Assembly: GCA_914767715.1 (NCBI GenBank) | Contig: OU612065.1 | Coordinates: 5,394,001-5,458,000 of the forward strand | Direction: 5' to 3' | Origin: Membranipora membranacea | Lineage: Eukaryota > Bryozoa > Gymnolaemata > Cheilostomatida > Membraniporidae | DNA: 64,000 nucleotides | In this document: positions 11,801 through 23,900 of the stretch, piece after piece | Layout: each line of letters begins with the position of its first letter | How positions within the stretch are numbered: position 1 is the stretch's first letter | Notes under the pieces: model-generated | Seen by the model: the letters and a program-made list of their open reading frames with translations, nothing else | What the model was told of the DNA's origin: nothing | Databases searched by the model: none | Translations under genes and position numbers: made by a program

Positions 11801-12413
11801 TTCAGACTGGTTATTAATTTTTACTTGCAGGTTCAGTATGGCTTCACCTCTGGCAATGCCTCACATGACGACTGAGACAGTGGAAATAAACGGCTATGTA
11901 ATACCCAAAGACACTCTTATCCTTATTAACCTCTGGTCAGGAAGTCGAGATGAGAGAATATGGGGTTATCGCCCGGACCTGTTTGATCCTTCTAGATTTC
12001 TGCACCCTGACGGCCAGGTAAGAATTAGGTATCATGGTGTTCAAATGTTATGTTGACTGATGAAAAATACTATGTTTTGATGTATATGTCTTGATGTAGT
12101 CCAGTTTCAAAGTAAAATTCTGAAAGTACATACGCTAAGAATCAGTTCATTTTGATTATCCAGGTCAATACAGACAGACCACCTGGTTGCATTTGGAAGT
12201 GGTCGCAGGAGATGTGTAGCAGAACAGCTAGCTAAATCACACATCCACAGATTTGCAGAGGAGTTAATTTCACGCTGTCAAATCAAACTGGCAAATCGAG
12301 AGGAGAAGATTGATTACTGGCCAGAAGATGGTAATGGGAGAAATGATCCTCCAGTGACAGATCTTAAGTTTTTGTTGAGAACACAGCTTAACAAGACTGA
12401 TGCCGAGAACTGA
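8866..12413 (+). pseudogene. P450-1: cytochrome P450 pseudogene (clan-2 type)
   Basis: Homologous to intact P450-3. Remaining exons: 8866-9094, 9287-9420, 9739-9964, 10192-10336, 10832-10899, 11831-12017, 12164-12413. Five independent defects are visible. Exon 1 (ATG and membrane anchor) is missing. CGA has become an in-frame TGA at 9834-9836. The exon carrying the I-helix continuation and the ExxR motif is deleted and a MITE end lies in its place. Five bases are lost near 12173, shifting the frame just before the haem loop. The residue two after the haem cysteine is GCA (Ala) rather than GGA (Gly), at 12219-12221. Splice sites of the surviving exons remain good, so decay is recent. It cannot encode an active enzyme. 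Confidence 0.9.
11090..11449. mobile_element. 3'-truncated MITE fused to an exon deletion in P450-1
   Basis: Begins AGACAGTTTTCTGAGCTC after CCAAT, a site intact in P450-2 (near 32740). Unlike the complete copy at 61383-61838 it stops inside the right half, at ATTCTG, and continues directly in sequence that in P450-2 follows the lost exon (from about 33063). TCTG is present at both sides of the junction, so a microhomology deletion after insertion is the simplest reading. Confidence 0.75.
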
Positions 12414-13490
12414 GAGTAATGCTTACATGACATACTCAGTATGTGATGAATCTGATGACCGAACATGAGAGATGAGTGTATCAAACATCGTTGTGATTGA
12501 AGTTGGCAGAGCTCTGCCGCCAGATTACCATTTGACATGATGAGTAATAAACTTATTGAATATTCCAATGCGTCAATTTTTTTAAAAGAATAGTTTTTTT
12601 TTTCATTATTACGTGTGGTAAAAATAAAAGGTTCTTCAACTATATTACAAAACATTAAAATGCTGTCTAAAAATCATAAAAAAAACATGTCTAAAAGAGA
12701 AAACAAACACCAGCTCAATCAAAATACAGAATGTCTAATTTTGCAGCATAAGGAATATTGGCCAGTTTCTGACACAAGGGTCTCAGTGGTGACTGGTATT
12801 GACTGTGGTGTTATCACAAGCACAAAACACAAGAAACAATACAATAGAACAGATTTGAAAATAACTCAGGATACACCTAAATGGTTATAAAGAGATAAAC
12901 AACTTTCTTGGAAAAAGATAAGAGATTATACAAGTGACTAGAGAGAGACAAGATGGCAATATGTTGAATTGCAAACATGAGTACAACATTCTTAAATTAA
13001 AAAATTAATTAAGATCACAATATGGAATTTGTTGAATAAATGCAATTTACTTCAAACAAATAAAAGTCCTAGTAGATTGTATCACAGAGTAAGGATATAT
13101 TCTTAGTCTGCGATTATATGTAACAAATGATACTGGGAAATTTGTAAAAAAATCTTCTTCCCAATAGCCACTTCTTTTTCTAACAAATTATGCTATGATA
13201 ATAATAACCATGTCAAATAATTAAGGCAATGACTTTTCATTACATTCTTCTGATAACTACAATATATTAATTCGGGAGTTATTATCAGTTCCTGTAGCCA
13301 CGTAGGAAAACACACACAGCACAGCGAAGCATATCTGGTCCGCCTGAAATCAATGAAAAAAGTAGGTATTGCTAGTGAGACAAAAACAATACCAGTGGGA
13401 GTAGCTCCAGGGGTCCAAATAGACAAAGATGACTAAGATGGTTCTTGCATTCACACAAGCAAAGGTCTGACTGAATACACAATTATCACC
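12414..13490. other. 3' flank of P450-1, shared by all units
   Basis: Continuous similarity with 34039-35105 and 63157-64000 marks this as the right end of the duplicated unit. It holds the 3' UTR and an AATAAA at 12546-12551. Short minus-strand frames here are not supported by a conserved reading frame. Similarity to unit 2 stops near 13490, the likely duplication breakpoint. Confidence 0.6.
12546..12551 (+). terminator. Polyadenylation signal AATAAA after P450-1
   Basis: AATAAA lies 133 bases after the stop. Unit 2 has it at 34171-34176; unit 3 has AATACA at the matching place. Confidence 0.5.
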
Positions 13491-14778
13491 TATCAGTGAT
13501 CAATCTATTGTGCAGTTAGTGTCTTGGGAGATAACAATAATTGTGCCATTAATAAGTTTTGTGCAACATTATTTATTGTGACTTACCGTGTCAGATTTGA
13601 ACTTTTTATGCCTCAGAACCCCAGGTTCGGCACCTAAAAAAAATATTCCATATTGTGCAACAAGAAACTAGTATCAGGCATGAATATCAACACAATGTGA
13701 ACAGCATGGCGGGTGTATGATTCGTTTTCAAGCGTTCCTGTAGTCGCACCCAGGCTCTGAGAAGAGTGTGTAATTCCCTTCAGCTAGTTAAGGGTTGGTT
13801 TCAGTAGTGTGCGTCAATCACAACATATAACTTGAACAATGTCGGGGCAATAAAAGGGCACTGGTACATTCTGTACAAATCGGGCACCAAATTTCAAGCA
13901 GTTGAACAAAACTGGTTAAGAATGAAAACTCTGTATGCCATGAGCATATATTCTGAGAAATCTGACCCACCACTTTTCACACAAGACACAACTCGCGCGC
14001 GAAAATTTCGCGAACTTATTCATTCGCTATATTTGACATTTGTATGGTTTTTCACCCATTAAATCCAATTCATACCCAGAAATGGGTGTTTTATATGGAA
14101 AGAGCATGAAAAACTACCCATAGAAGATGTTTTAAGGATGAAAATCAAAAAAAAATTAAATAAAAAAAAAATTTATTAAATTTTTTTTTTTAATTTAACC
14201 CACGACTTGTTGTGAGTCGTGGGTGGTAATATACGCCCATGCTGTATGCCATGAAAAGTGGTCATGGAAATTTAGAACAATCTTTTATAAAATGTGAGCA
14301 GCATGCTTGATGAAAACAACATCACTCAAAGCTCTACTAATAAAACCACTATCACTGCCACAAACAATGACAAATTGTGTTGTGAAGTGCCAGAATTAGC
14401 TGCAGCAGCAAATTATAACACTAAACTAAGCCTAAATCAAGCATGCTTCAACTTTGACATAGACTTGGGAGCGCAACCATTTTATTTTCAAAATACACCC
14501 CATACATAATTTGACAAGGAAAGTTTTCAATCACTTGGTATGCTATGATTAGGGAATGGAAGCGAGTGCCCTTGTATTGCTCCTCATGTGGAGACAATGA
14601 GTTAATCTTATTCTTATTCTTCGCCAAAATATCTTACTCAACATTATTTTTATTCAAAAATGATGACCTTTTACTGGAATGTTTTTGATGTGTTGTAGAA
14701 ATAAATACCGGAACCAAATGATGAAGTCACAGCCCATTGATTGATTATGCAGCAAGAATTGACATGAGAAAAAAAAAA
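13491..14778. other. Unit 1/unit 2 spacer, no gene seen
   Basis: Unique AT-rich spacer without counterpart between units 2 and 3. It holds a poly-A/poly-T stretch (about 14147-14192) and a stem-loop at 14199-14223 with arms CCCACGACT and AGTCGTGGG. Short open frames lack splice context or homology that I can recognise. TRPA-B/TRPA-C similarity begins near 14779. Confidence 0.5.
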
Positions 14779-14907
14779 GATCTATATTTTTGTCAACATG
14801 AAAATAATAGTGTACACTAAATCAGTCGTCAGATAAGCTTTCATTTAGATGAATGTTATTTTGATCAGTCAGTGCCAAAAATTCTCAGTTATCAGCAAGT
14901 TTTTGCC

Positions 14908-17900
14908 ATGAGTCTGACCAATGAACTCCCGAGGGAGTTCATTGGTCTGAGACCAAATTCAGCCTTGAGATTGGATAGTTATTATGAGGCAGTTGTCAAT
15001 CCAAGTCTTCAGGGACGTGGCAGAACCATCAGTCTAAAGGATAGAATAGTATCTTCCTTAGCAAGAAGACCCAGCAGAGGTAAATACATGCAAAAAATGG
15101 CTGCCAGAGAGCATAACAAGCAAGGGCTGTCTGATTTCTGTCAAGTAAGTCTCGTGCTCGACCCACGTTAGGGGTTCTGGAAGTCTTTGCAGGTTGTTTT
15201 AGGTGGTGGATGCTTTGACCCCCATACTTCTGTGTCAGCCTGTTGGCTGGTTTGATCAGATAATTGAAAAGCTGGTGAAGCAGTGATCGTGATTTGTGCT
15301 CATGTTTGTGGGTTGCCTCAGAGGTCTCCATCTGTGCTTAGTTCTTCAGCACTTATTATCTTTATTATTATTATATTAGGTTCTCATAATTTTGATATTT
15401 TCAGGCAGCAGCTTCCAACGACGTGAGGCTCTTAAACAGACTATTGGATGAGACACCTTGCTTACTCAATGAGCAGGACAGCAAGGGCCTGACAGCCTTA
15501 CATCACGCCTGTAAAAATGATGCTGTTGATGTTGTCACAAACTTGCTCCAAAGGAAAGCTGGTGAGATTTTCTATCTCATTGCTGGTGCTTGCTGCAGGT
15601 ATCATTGCGATATATACTGCCCAGGAGAGGTTTTTTAATTTTATAATAAGCTAGCCGACAGTTCCAAGTTCCTGAGTTTTCTCTCGTTTAGCATAAGTCG
15701 ACAAAGGAAACATAATTGCAAACACATACTTAAAACAATTGACTTGCTGCTCTCCCAAAATCCTAACCATTGTTGCTCGTAATACGTTGCTTTTTACTTC
15801 ATGTACAGATTTGGACAAACGAAGCGAGATTGGTGCGACTGCTCTTCACTTAGCTGTGATAGCAGGTAACAGCATCCTAGTAGAGCTACTCGTCAAACAA
15901 GGAGCCGATCATACAAGTATATGCAAGAGAAAGTTTACTCCTATTCACCTGGCTGTGCAGCTAAAAAACCACGACTGCTTGAAGGTAAGAAGACTCACCT
16001 CCTCTTCCTTGCATTTTATTTTTATACACAAGCCAGTGAACAAGACACTCTACATAGAATTTCTGTATGCTATAAAGCTATGTTATGACTTGTATGTTTG
16101 TCTAGTCTGAGCGCCCAGACTCTTGCCCCCCTCCCTTTGCCTGTTTGACAAGTTCGTTTGGTTTGAACCGATTCATCATCCTGTATCAATAAGCTTGTTC
16201 AAAATATACTGTTGCTTTTTAAGGCATTCTTGAAGTTTGAGAAAGTTGACGTTGACATATTTGGAGAAAATGATGTCACACCTCTCCACCTTGCTGCGAC
16301 TATCGATGATATTGAGGCTGCTAAAATTCTGGTATGACATTGGAGTGATGGCTTACGTTATCATTTGAGATATCAAACAAAGATTGTCAGCTAGAATATT
16401 AGTGAAATGGTCCACAAAATTTATTGCTGCAGTGATCAAAACAATGCTCATGCTGTAACCACTAAATCTGACAGAAAAGTTTTATCTGCTATCAGAGATT
16501 ATACATACTTTACTGAGCCATTTGCTATTGTATCTACCAAGCCACATATCTTTCTTTAGCAGTGCCATACATGATATAAACATATTTTAAATAGCTATGG
16601 TTTTCATATTAATTTACAGAGTAATTGTTGTGGTTAAATTCTTTAGTCTCTGGTGATAATCTACATGTTTCTCTTTTTCTTTTTTAATGGCTAATTCTTT
16701 AGTTGGACCATGGAGCACTCATGTGTAAAAGGAATACACATGGCCTGTCCTCCGTCCATTTTGCAGCTAAGGAAGCATCAAAGAGTGTTCTTGATCTGTT
16801 ACTAGATAATGGTATTTACTATTTATCCATACTATCTTTATCTATATGTCTTCTCATATTACTCAAGCAAGTAGTGGTGAAGAATGGTAGGATCACTAGG
16901 CACAAATTACACAAAGTGACATAATTATAATCTGCCATCATTGATTAACTTTATTCTCTCGCTGTCCTTTCCGCTGTCCTTTCCGGATATTACAAAGCAG
17001 AATCTGTTCATTCTATCACCTCCATACAACCTAAAAAAAATTTTTCCTTCATGCTTCGAAAATGCCAAGTCATTCAACCATTATGATGTCATTGGGTAGA
17101 TAGATTGATCATCTCTCCAGAGGACTGTCAGGGTCTCACTATATATTAACTGGCTTAACTAGTTTTTCCTGAGTTATAAATCTCATAACGATTTACACTT
17201 GAATATTTCGAGTTCCTTTCATAATCAAATGAAATTTATAAAATCCTCTTCCTGTTTGGCAGGAGATGGTTAATTCCCAGATTAGATCACTTTCTACATA
17301 ACCAAGCATGATAACCTGTAGTATTACATCAATGATGTTGATCAGATTTTGAAAGAAATATCAAAAATTGCAAGTCATTGTTAGATAAAGGTCTTTGTTA
17401 TGACGTTTGCAAAGAGTGAAAAAACGGCTGTTTGATTCAGAGCTGGCTCAAACTGACGTTATTCACACCATTTGCCGAAAACTAGCCATGACAGGTGCTT
17501 TTTCTACAATCGATATTTTAAAGTCTGCAACCAGGAATACAGGTAGTTCCACTCATGTTTGGGGGCTGCTGACGCAGTGGATTTAGCGCTGCTTATTTTG
17601 TAATGTAAGCATCTGATAATGTGTTCTAATCGCCTTGTCATAGCCGTGACAAGGCTAGTTTTTATGCATGTGTAAAGGATAAAGTAAATTAAATCATTAT
17701 CTGATGGGTAAAAATAAACAAGTTATTCAGTCAGCAAGCATTTTGAATTGTAAACAATCAAAAAGAAACAATGGAGCACGATTGTTATAAAAAATATTGT
17801 CATGTATTTTAGCTGAAGAAAAGGGTTACACAAGAGCTATTGTGCTTTCATTCGAGGATAAATATAAGCACAGCCCGCTGCATGCTGCCATAAACAGCGG

Positions 17901-20900
17901 TAATACTGAGGTAATAATATTATCTAATAGAATAGACCCAAATTAATTATTTATCAATATTAATCTACTTGGTTTGTTCTAAAATCTTTGTCCAAATACA
18001 CAAATATTATGGTTGGTTCTCACTCAAATTTCACCCTGACTATAATAATTTCATCATTATTTAATGTGTGATGTTTGCTTTACTTCCTGCTGTGGCTCAG
18101 TGGGTGTATAGGGGATGAGTAAGCAGAATTATATATCCTGGACATAATATGTCCAGAATATATAACTCTATGGCTATGGCTATATCACCCCAGCTGCATT
18201 CCCACTGGCTTGCAGCATAAATAATTAAGCATTGGTGATTGACCCTACTTAACCTTACTTTTGAGTATAATAATAACATTTGATGTTGTCATACATAAAA
18301 TAATGGTGCCGCCAAAAGGGGAAACTAGGAAGCACAATGGTATGTGACTCAAGCTTTTTGTGATAGTTTGTAGGTTGCTGTCGACACTAGTCACCTAAGC
18401 CTTATTAGCGGGAGGTTTTTTTCATGTATTAGCATAGAGATTAGAGATTAGATAGAAGATATTCACCAGATTTCTAGACTTGGTTAGAACTATCTCCCCT
18501 GAGGGAAAGTGTGGAGACAGGATAGGGGACCCATCCTAATTTCCTTCAAAACCCATAAGAATTTCGAGTTTGCCTGGATATTGTACGATAATACACAGAT
18601 TGGACTTGATTTGATTTGAACATAAAATAGCGGAAGTAAAAAAATCTTTATTTTAGTACTTACGCAAGTGAAACTCCTCACAGAGTAACAGAACAGCCAT
18701 GCAGGGGGGGGGCCGGGGTTTTGCAAAAGTCAGTAAATATATAATTTCCTCTTTTCGGAGCATTAAACCTCACATTTAAGGTTATGATACCAGCGTTGAC
18801 CGATTTGGATATTTTAAATACCGTTGGAAAGCTGCTGAGCTACTGATTGCTAATAGCTCATCAAAAACGTGATTGGATTACGTTGTGTCATTTTAACGGA
18901 GAAATGAGGCCGAAAAGGCTGTTTTTAGCAAAATGGATGGCTGCGCTACATTGATTACTAGAAAGTTCAAAACAGGTTACATTCATTCTTAGAGACATAG
19001 TTCATCCTAATTTTAAGTTGAAAATAATATTTGATGAGCCCAAAGTGGCTTTTAACGTCACGTCATAAGGTGTGTGGTTTTTTAACTTTGATGATATAAT
19101 GCGAAATTTTAAGCAACGATTTGAGACAGTTCGAATAAAAAAGGGCCAACTCTTTTGCTTTTTTCCACTATTTTGCTGTTTAAATGACACACACCACAAA
19201 TTTCAGCAGTGTATCAAATGTATCAATATCAGCATAGACCATCAAAGGTAGATACGTTTTGCGCCATTTATCAATAACGTCAAACATGCTGTCAAAAGAT
19301 ACGGCACTTAGGCCAGACAAATTTATTTTGAAAATTCTCACATACGAAGCCACTTTGATTAAGCATAGTAAAAACAGGAAATGCCAACAGAATATGGCAC
19401 TATGTTTTAGTCTTCCTTGAATTATACCACACAGAATGCCGAAAAACACCTTGAAAAGCCCCTTAAATTGGCTGTTTTGGGCATTCTGTGTGGTATAATT
19501 CGAGGAAGACAAATACATAGTGCCATATTCTGTTGGCATTTCCTGTTTGTACCATGCTTAATCAAAGCGGCTTCGTATGTGAGAATTTTCAAAATAAATT
19601 TGTCTGTCCTCAGTGCTGGACCTTTTGACAGCATGTTTGACGTTATTGTTAAATGGCGCAAAACGTATCTACCTTTGATGGTCTATGCTGATATTGATAC
19701 ATTTGATATACTGCTGAAATTTGTGGTGAGTGTCATTTAAACAGCAATATAGTGGAAAAAAGCAAAATATTTGGCCCTTTTTTATTCAAACTGTCTCAAA
19801 TCGTTGCTTAAAATTTAGCATTATATCATCAAAATTAAAAAACAACACGCATTTTGACGTGACGTATAAAGCCATTTTGGGCTCATCAAATATTATTTTC
19901 AACCTAAAATTAGGATGAACTATGTCTCTAAGAATAAATTTAACCTGTTTAGAAATTTGTAGCAATCAATATAGCGCAGCCTAACACTTTGCTAAAAACA
20001 GCCTTTTCAGCCTCATTTCTCTGATAAAATGACGCAACGTAATCCAATCACGTTTTTGATGAGCTATTAGCGATCAGTAGCTCAGCAGCTTTCCAACGGT
20101 ATATAAAATGTCCATATCGGTCAACGCTGGTATTATAACCTTAACCAGCATGAAAGACAATTCAAATGAACCCTGGGAAACTGTTGAATTGATATTGTCG
20201 GCACATTGTCTCTATTTCAACAGTTTTATTTGTACAGCCAGCTCTCTGATTTTCTGGCGATTTCTTTTTTCAATATGGCTGAAATGTACAAATTTTGATT
20301 CAGAGATAACTCCTAATGTACCCATGTCTCCATTTAATCTTTTAGCCTGTCCAGGTTTGTTTGGAAGCTGGTGCTCACATTGATGGTAGACAGGGGGATG
20401 GATCGACTGCTGTACATCTGGTCTGTTCTCAGCCTGGTGAGAAATAACAAATCCAAAATTATTTCTTATTTTATGAATTGCATTTGAATGTAAAATGTTT
20501 TTGAAGAGTTCAAACAGAACAGAACAACTCCAACAAATTTGATTCTCCCCGTAAACTGTCTTAATTCATCATATTGCAGGAGGGTTGGAGATACTGAAGC
20601 TAATGAACAAACATCAACCTCTGAGATTTCAGGCTTCTCTGGAAGTCCAGGATGGTAATGGTATGATTCCACTGCACAGGGCGGCGCTATTTAACTTCAG
20701 CGATGTTGCCAAGTTTCTTATTGACCACGTGAGCATGATAAAAGTTTTACCAGATATCTCAGCTGAGAAAAATAAAACAGATAAAGTGCCAGCAGGTGTT
20801 AAATAACTTTTGATTTTTGAACAACTGTTAAACATGCTGCCAGAATTATACAAGCTCAGATGAAGAAATGCTTAAAACTTTGATAGATAATATAAATACT

Positions 20901-23900
20901 ATGTTCCTCCTTCAAATCCCCGACATAGATGATAAACAGAGTTTGTAAATATTTTCCAGGCGTAACAAATAACATTTAAACTGTCTGTATACATGTTTAA
21001 TGTTTCTGGTTAACTTCTCAGTTCAAACAGCCTGTGAATATAAACATAATAAGCAGAGTAGGAATGATGTATAACCTAATGGCTTTACAGATAGCCTATG
21101 ATATACTAGAACCAAGATATGAGACAATCTTTTCCTTTTGTGTCAGAACAGGATGGTACCTGAATTTAATGACTTGAAACTAGAAAGTTACCTGCAGTTC
21201 ATGTATAATACAATTCATCATTGCAGGGATCACCAGTGGATATCACTGATTGTCACGGTAAGACCCCTTTTCTTGCGGCTGCCTCCAGACAGTGTTGGTG
21301 TACTATGGCAGTACTATACGCTGCCGGAGCTGATGAATGTAATAAAGATGTGGATGACTCAAACTTTCTACACCTCGCTATTAAGAGTGGTGGGGATCTG
21401 AAAGAACTCTGGAAATGTGGCAATGACAGCCAAACGGTAACCGTTTATGCCAAACATTTATCACATATATGTTTTAAGTAATTTTATTTTGTTGCATATT
21501 ATTATACGAAAGAAATATAGTTGTATGGCCAACAAATATACTATTGCCTTTTAGATTATAAACATATATAGTGATACCCGAAAATAACTGCCATGGACTA
21601 TTTTTTTTTATCGACGAGGAAGCGAGTAGTGCTCCTCTCCATTATCCTACTAAAGCTGACAATCTCTCTACACTCTGTGGGTGTAGGATTATTAGATAAC
21701 TCACTGGACTATGTTTCTCTTCTTCTTCGTAGGGAAAAGCATGCAGTAGGTTGCTGAATGAGACTGATAGGTTTGGCTGTACTCCTCTTCACTATGCTTC
21801 TAAAGCTGGTAATCTATCTACAATCTGTGACTTACTGGATCAGGGAGCTTTGATCACTCTGAAGGATCACTCCAAGTCATCACCAATACACTTCGCCAGC
21901 AAGTAAGAGACTTTTTAAATTTAATTTGACCGTTTTTTTAGGAGATAACCATATGAGGTCTGTAACAGCATAAAAGGAAAAAATTTCGCAGGTTTTTTGT
22001 AATGAAAACCTAAGATTTATATATCTCTGAGTCTATAATCATTAATCTTATAATTCTGTATTTTGTAGATATGGACGTGTGAACACGGCTCGCTGTTTGC
22101 TAGACTCACAACATGGCACATTTGTGATTAACGAGGCTGATTTTGAAGGGAAGACCCCCCTACACCTGGCATCAGAAGAGGGTCATGTAAAAGTCGTGGC
22201 ACTACTCATGCAGAGAGGGGCGTTACTGCACAGGTATTCTATACAGATTCAGTATTGCTCAATTGATCCCCGATATCTATCTATCTGAACAAAAATGCTA
22301 CTCTGTTGTTCACAGATAACTTCTTGCCTCAATGTTGTGCTGAATTCTGAGGTTGTGGGGTTGTATTTGGCTGCTCAGTAGTACAGTAGTACACAAGAAC
22401 ACAAAACATTGAACTCTATATTTATCATCCTGTTACCACTGTCTTTACCCATGATTTCAAACCTGCACCATGCAGATCATGATACATATGTACTGAAGAC
22501 ATAATTCTTTCCTATAATTTTAGAGACTACAATGGTAACTCACCCTTACATCTAGCAGCGAAAAATAGCTTCACACAGACCATGAAGATTTTACTCAATG
22601 TACATCCAGCTCTTATGAATTTGGAGAACAATGACGGGGTTGGTACTAAAATTCTACTATTTTTTGCAATGTTTATTAATTCTTACCATCATCAAATCAA
22701 ACGTGAATATTTTTCATGTGACATAAGCGTCTTATTCCAGTATTCTGAGTAGAGTAGACACTGTGAGAGTTTGTACTACGTGATGTCAAATCTCACAGAT
22801 GTAAGATAATCCCAGGTTACACACGTTTTAATTTTATTTTATTTTTTTAGAATACGGCGTTACATGAGGCAGCCATCGCTAACAAACCAAAGTCTATAGA
22901 GCTTCTTCTGACTCTGGGTGGAGACATCTTGGAAAACAACGAAAAGAGAACTTTTCTTGATATATCTATTGAAAGATGTAGGTATAACGAAATAATGAAA
23001 CCAATCAACAGTGTTACCTCCTGTACACATATGTTACAAATTACCCATATCTTAATTTCTAATACCTTACAGCCAATCAAGAAGCAGCCACTGCTGTTGT
23101 ACAGCATGACAGATGGCAGGAGATCCTACAGATGCCAAGTAAAATTCTTGGTACTTACACAATAGGTCTAGTCAGATATCTACCAGGCGTTTGTATGGTA
23201 TGTTACAACTATAAATATTTGTTCTGATGGTGCCACAACAAATTGGTGGTTTGTCCTGCCTTTTATCATAACTTAATCATAAATTTGGTATCAAACATCA
23301 TGGCATATCATATAATGTAGAATAATACTGAATTGATTTAGATATATGGATGTTTCAACATGTCTTAGATTATCTCCACTTATCCAACTGAGACCAACAA
23401 ACACATCTATTATTGTTGATCAAGATTACTATTTAATGAGTGGTCATCTTGTGGTTACTGTTACCAATTTGCTAACCAATCGAATACTGTAGAGACTTAG
23501 TCGGTTCAGTTGATGCCATGAAATGTTGATGTGTTATTTCCAGGTTGCCTTGGATCGCTCTACTGAATGTTCTGACCATGATCCATCCTCTAAAGATTAC
23601 ACTATAACCTATCAGTTTGATCTGATTCGCTCAGATCCAGACAAACCAGCCATGATAGCTAAAGATCAAGACTCAGACAAAAAGCTTCAGGAGAACGAGG
23701 ATAGGGACAATGCACACCTACCGCTAGCAGCTCTCACGGTGAGTATGCTGCACAGTTGCTGAGACTAAAAGTTATTGTTATATTTTGTGGATGGCTAGTA
23801 TCAATTTCCCTATACTCTAGCCATTAATCAAAATATTCATGATGTCAAAATCAAAAACCAAATCTCAAGGTCCCGTGTCCACCCATATCCCTCCTTTTAG

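Noticed and set aside
12615-12890. 91-codon frame after P450-1, also open in unit 2
   Set aside because: It lies in the 3' flank, has low-complexity lysine-rich composition and is broken in unit 3.
13193-13426. Minus-strand frame, also at 34842-35039, considered as a further MADD exon
   Set aside because: Its residues do not match the MADD region expected after the 35307 exon, and unit 1 carries it without any MADD exons.
14872-14907. Upstream ATG at 14872 as the TRPA-B start
   Set aside because: TRPA-C has an indel and no ATG there, while the ATG at 14908 is conserved; sequence between is more likely 5' UTR or pre-acceptor.
19180-19740. Open frames of 119 and 107 codons in opposite directions
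   Set aside because: They are mirror reads of the two arms of the TTAA hairpin; no transposase motif recognised.
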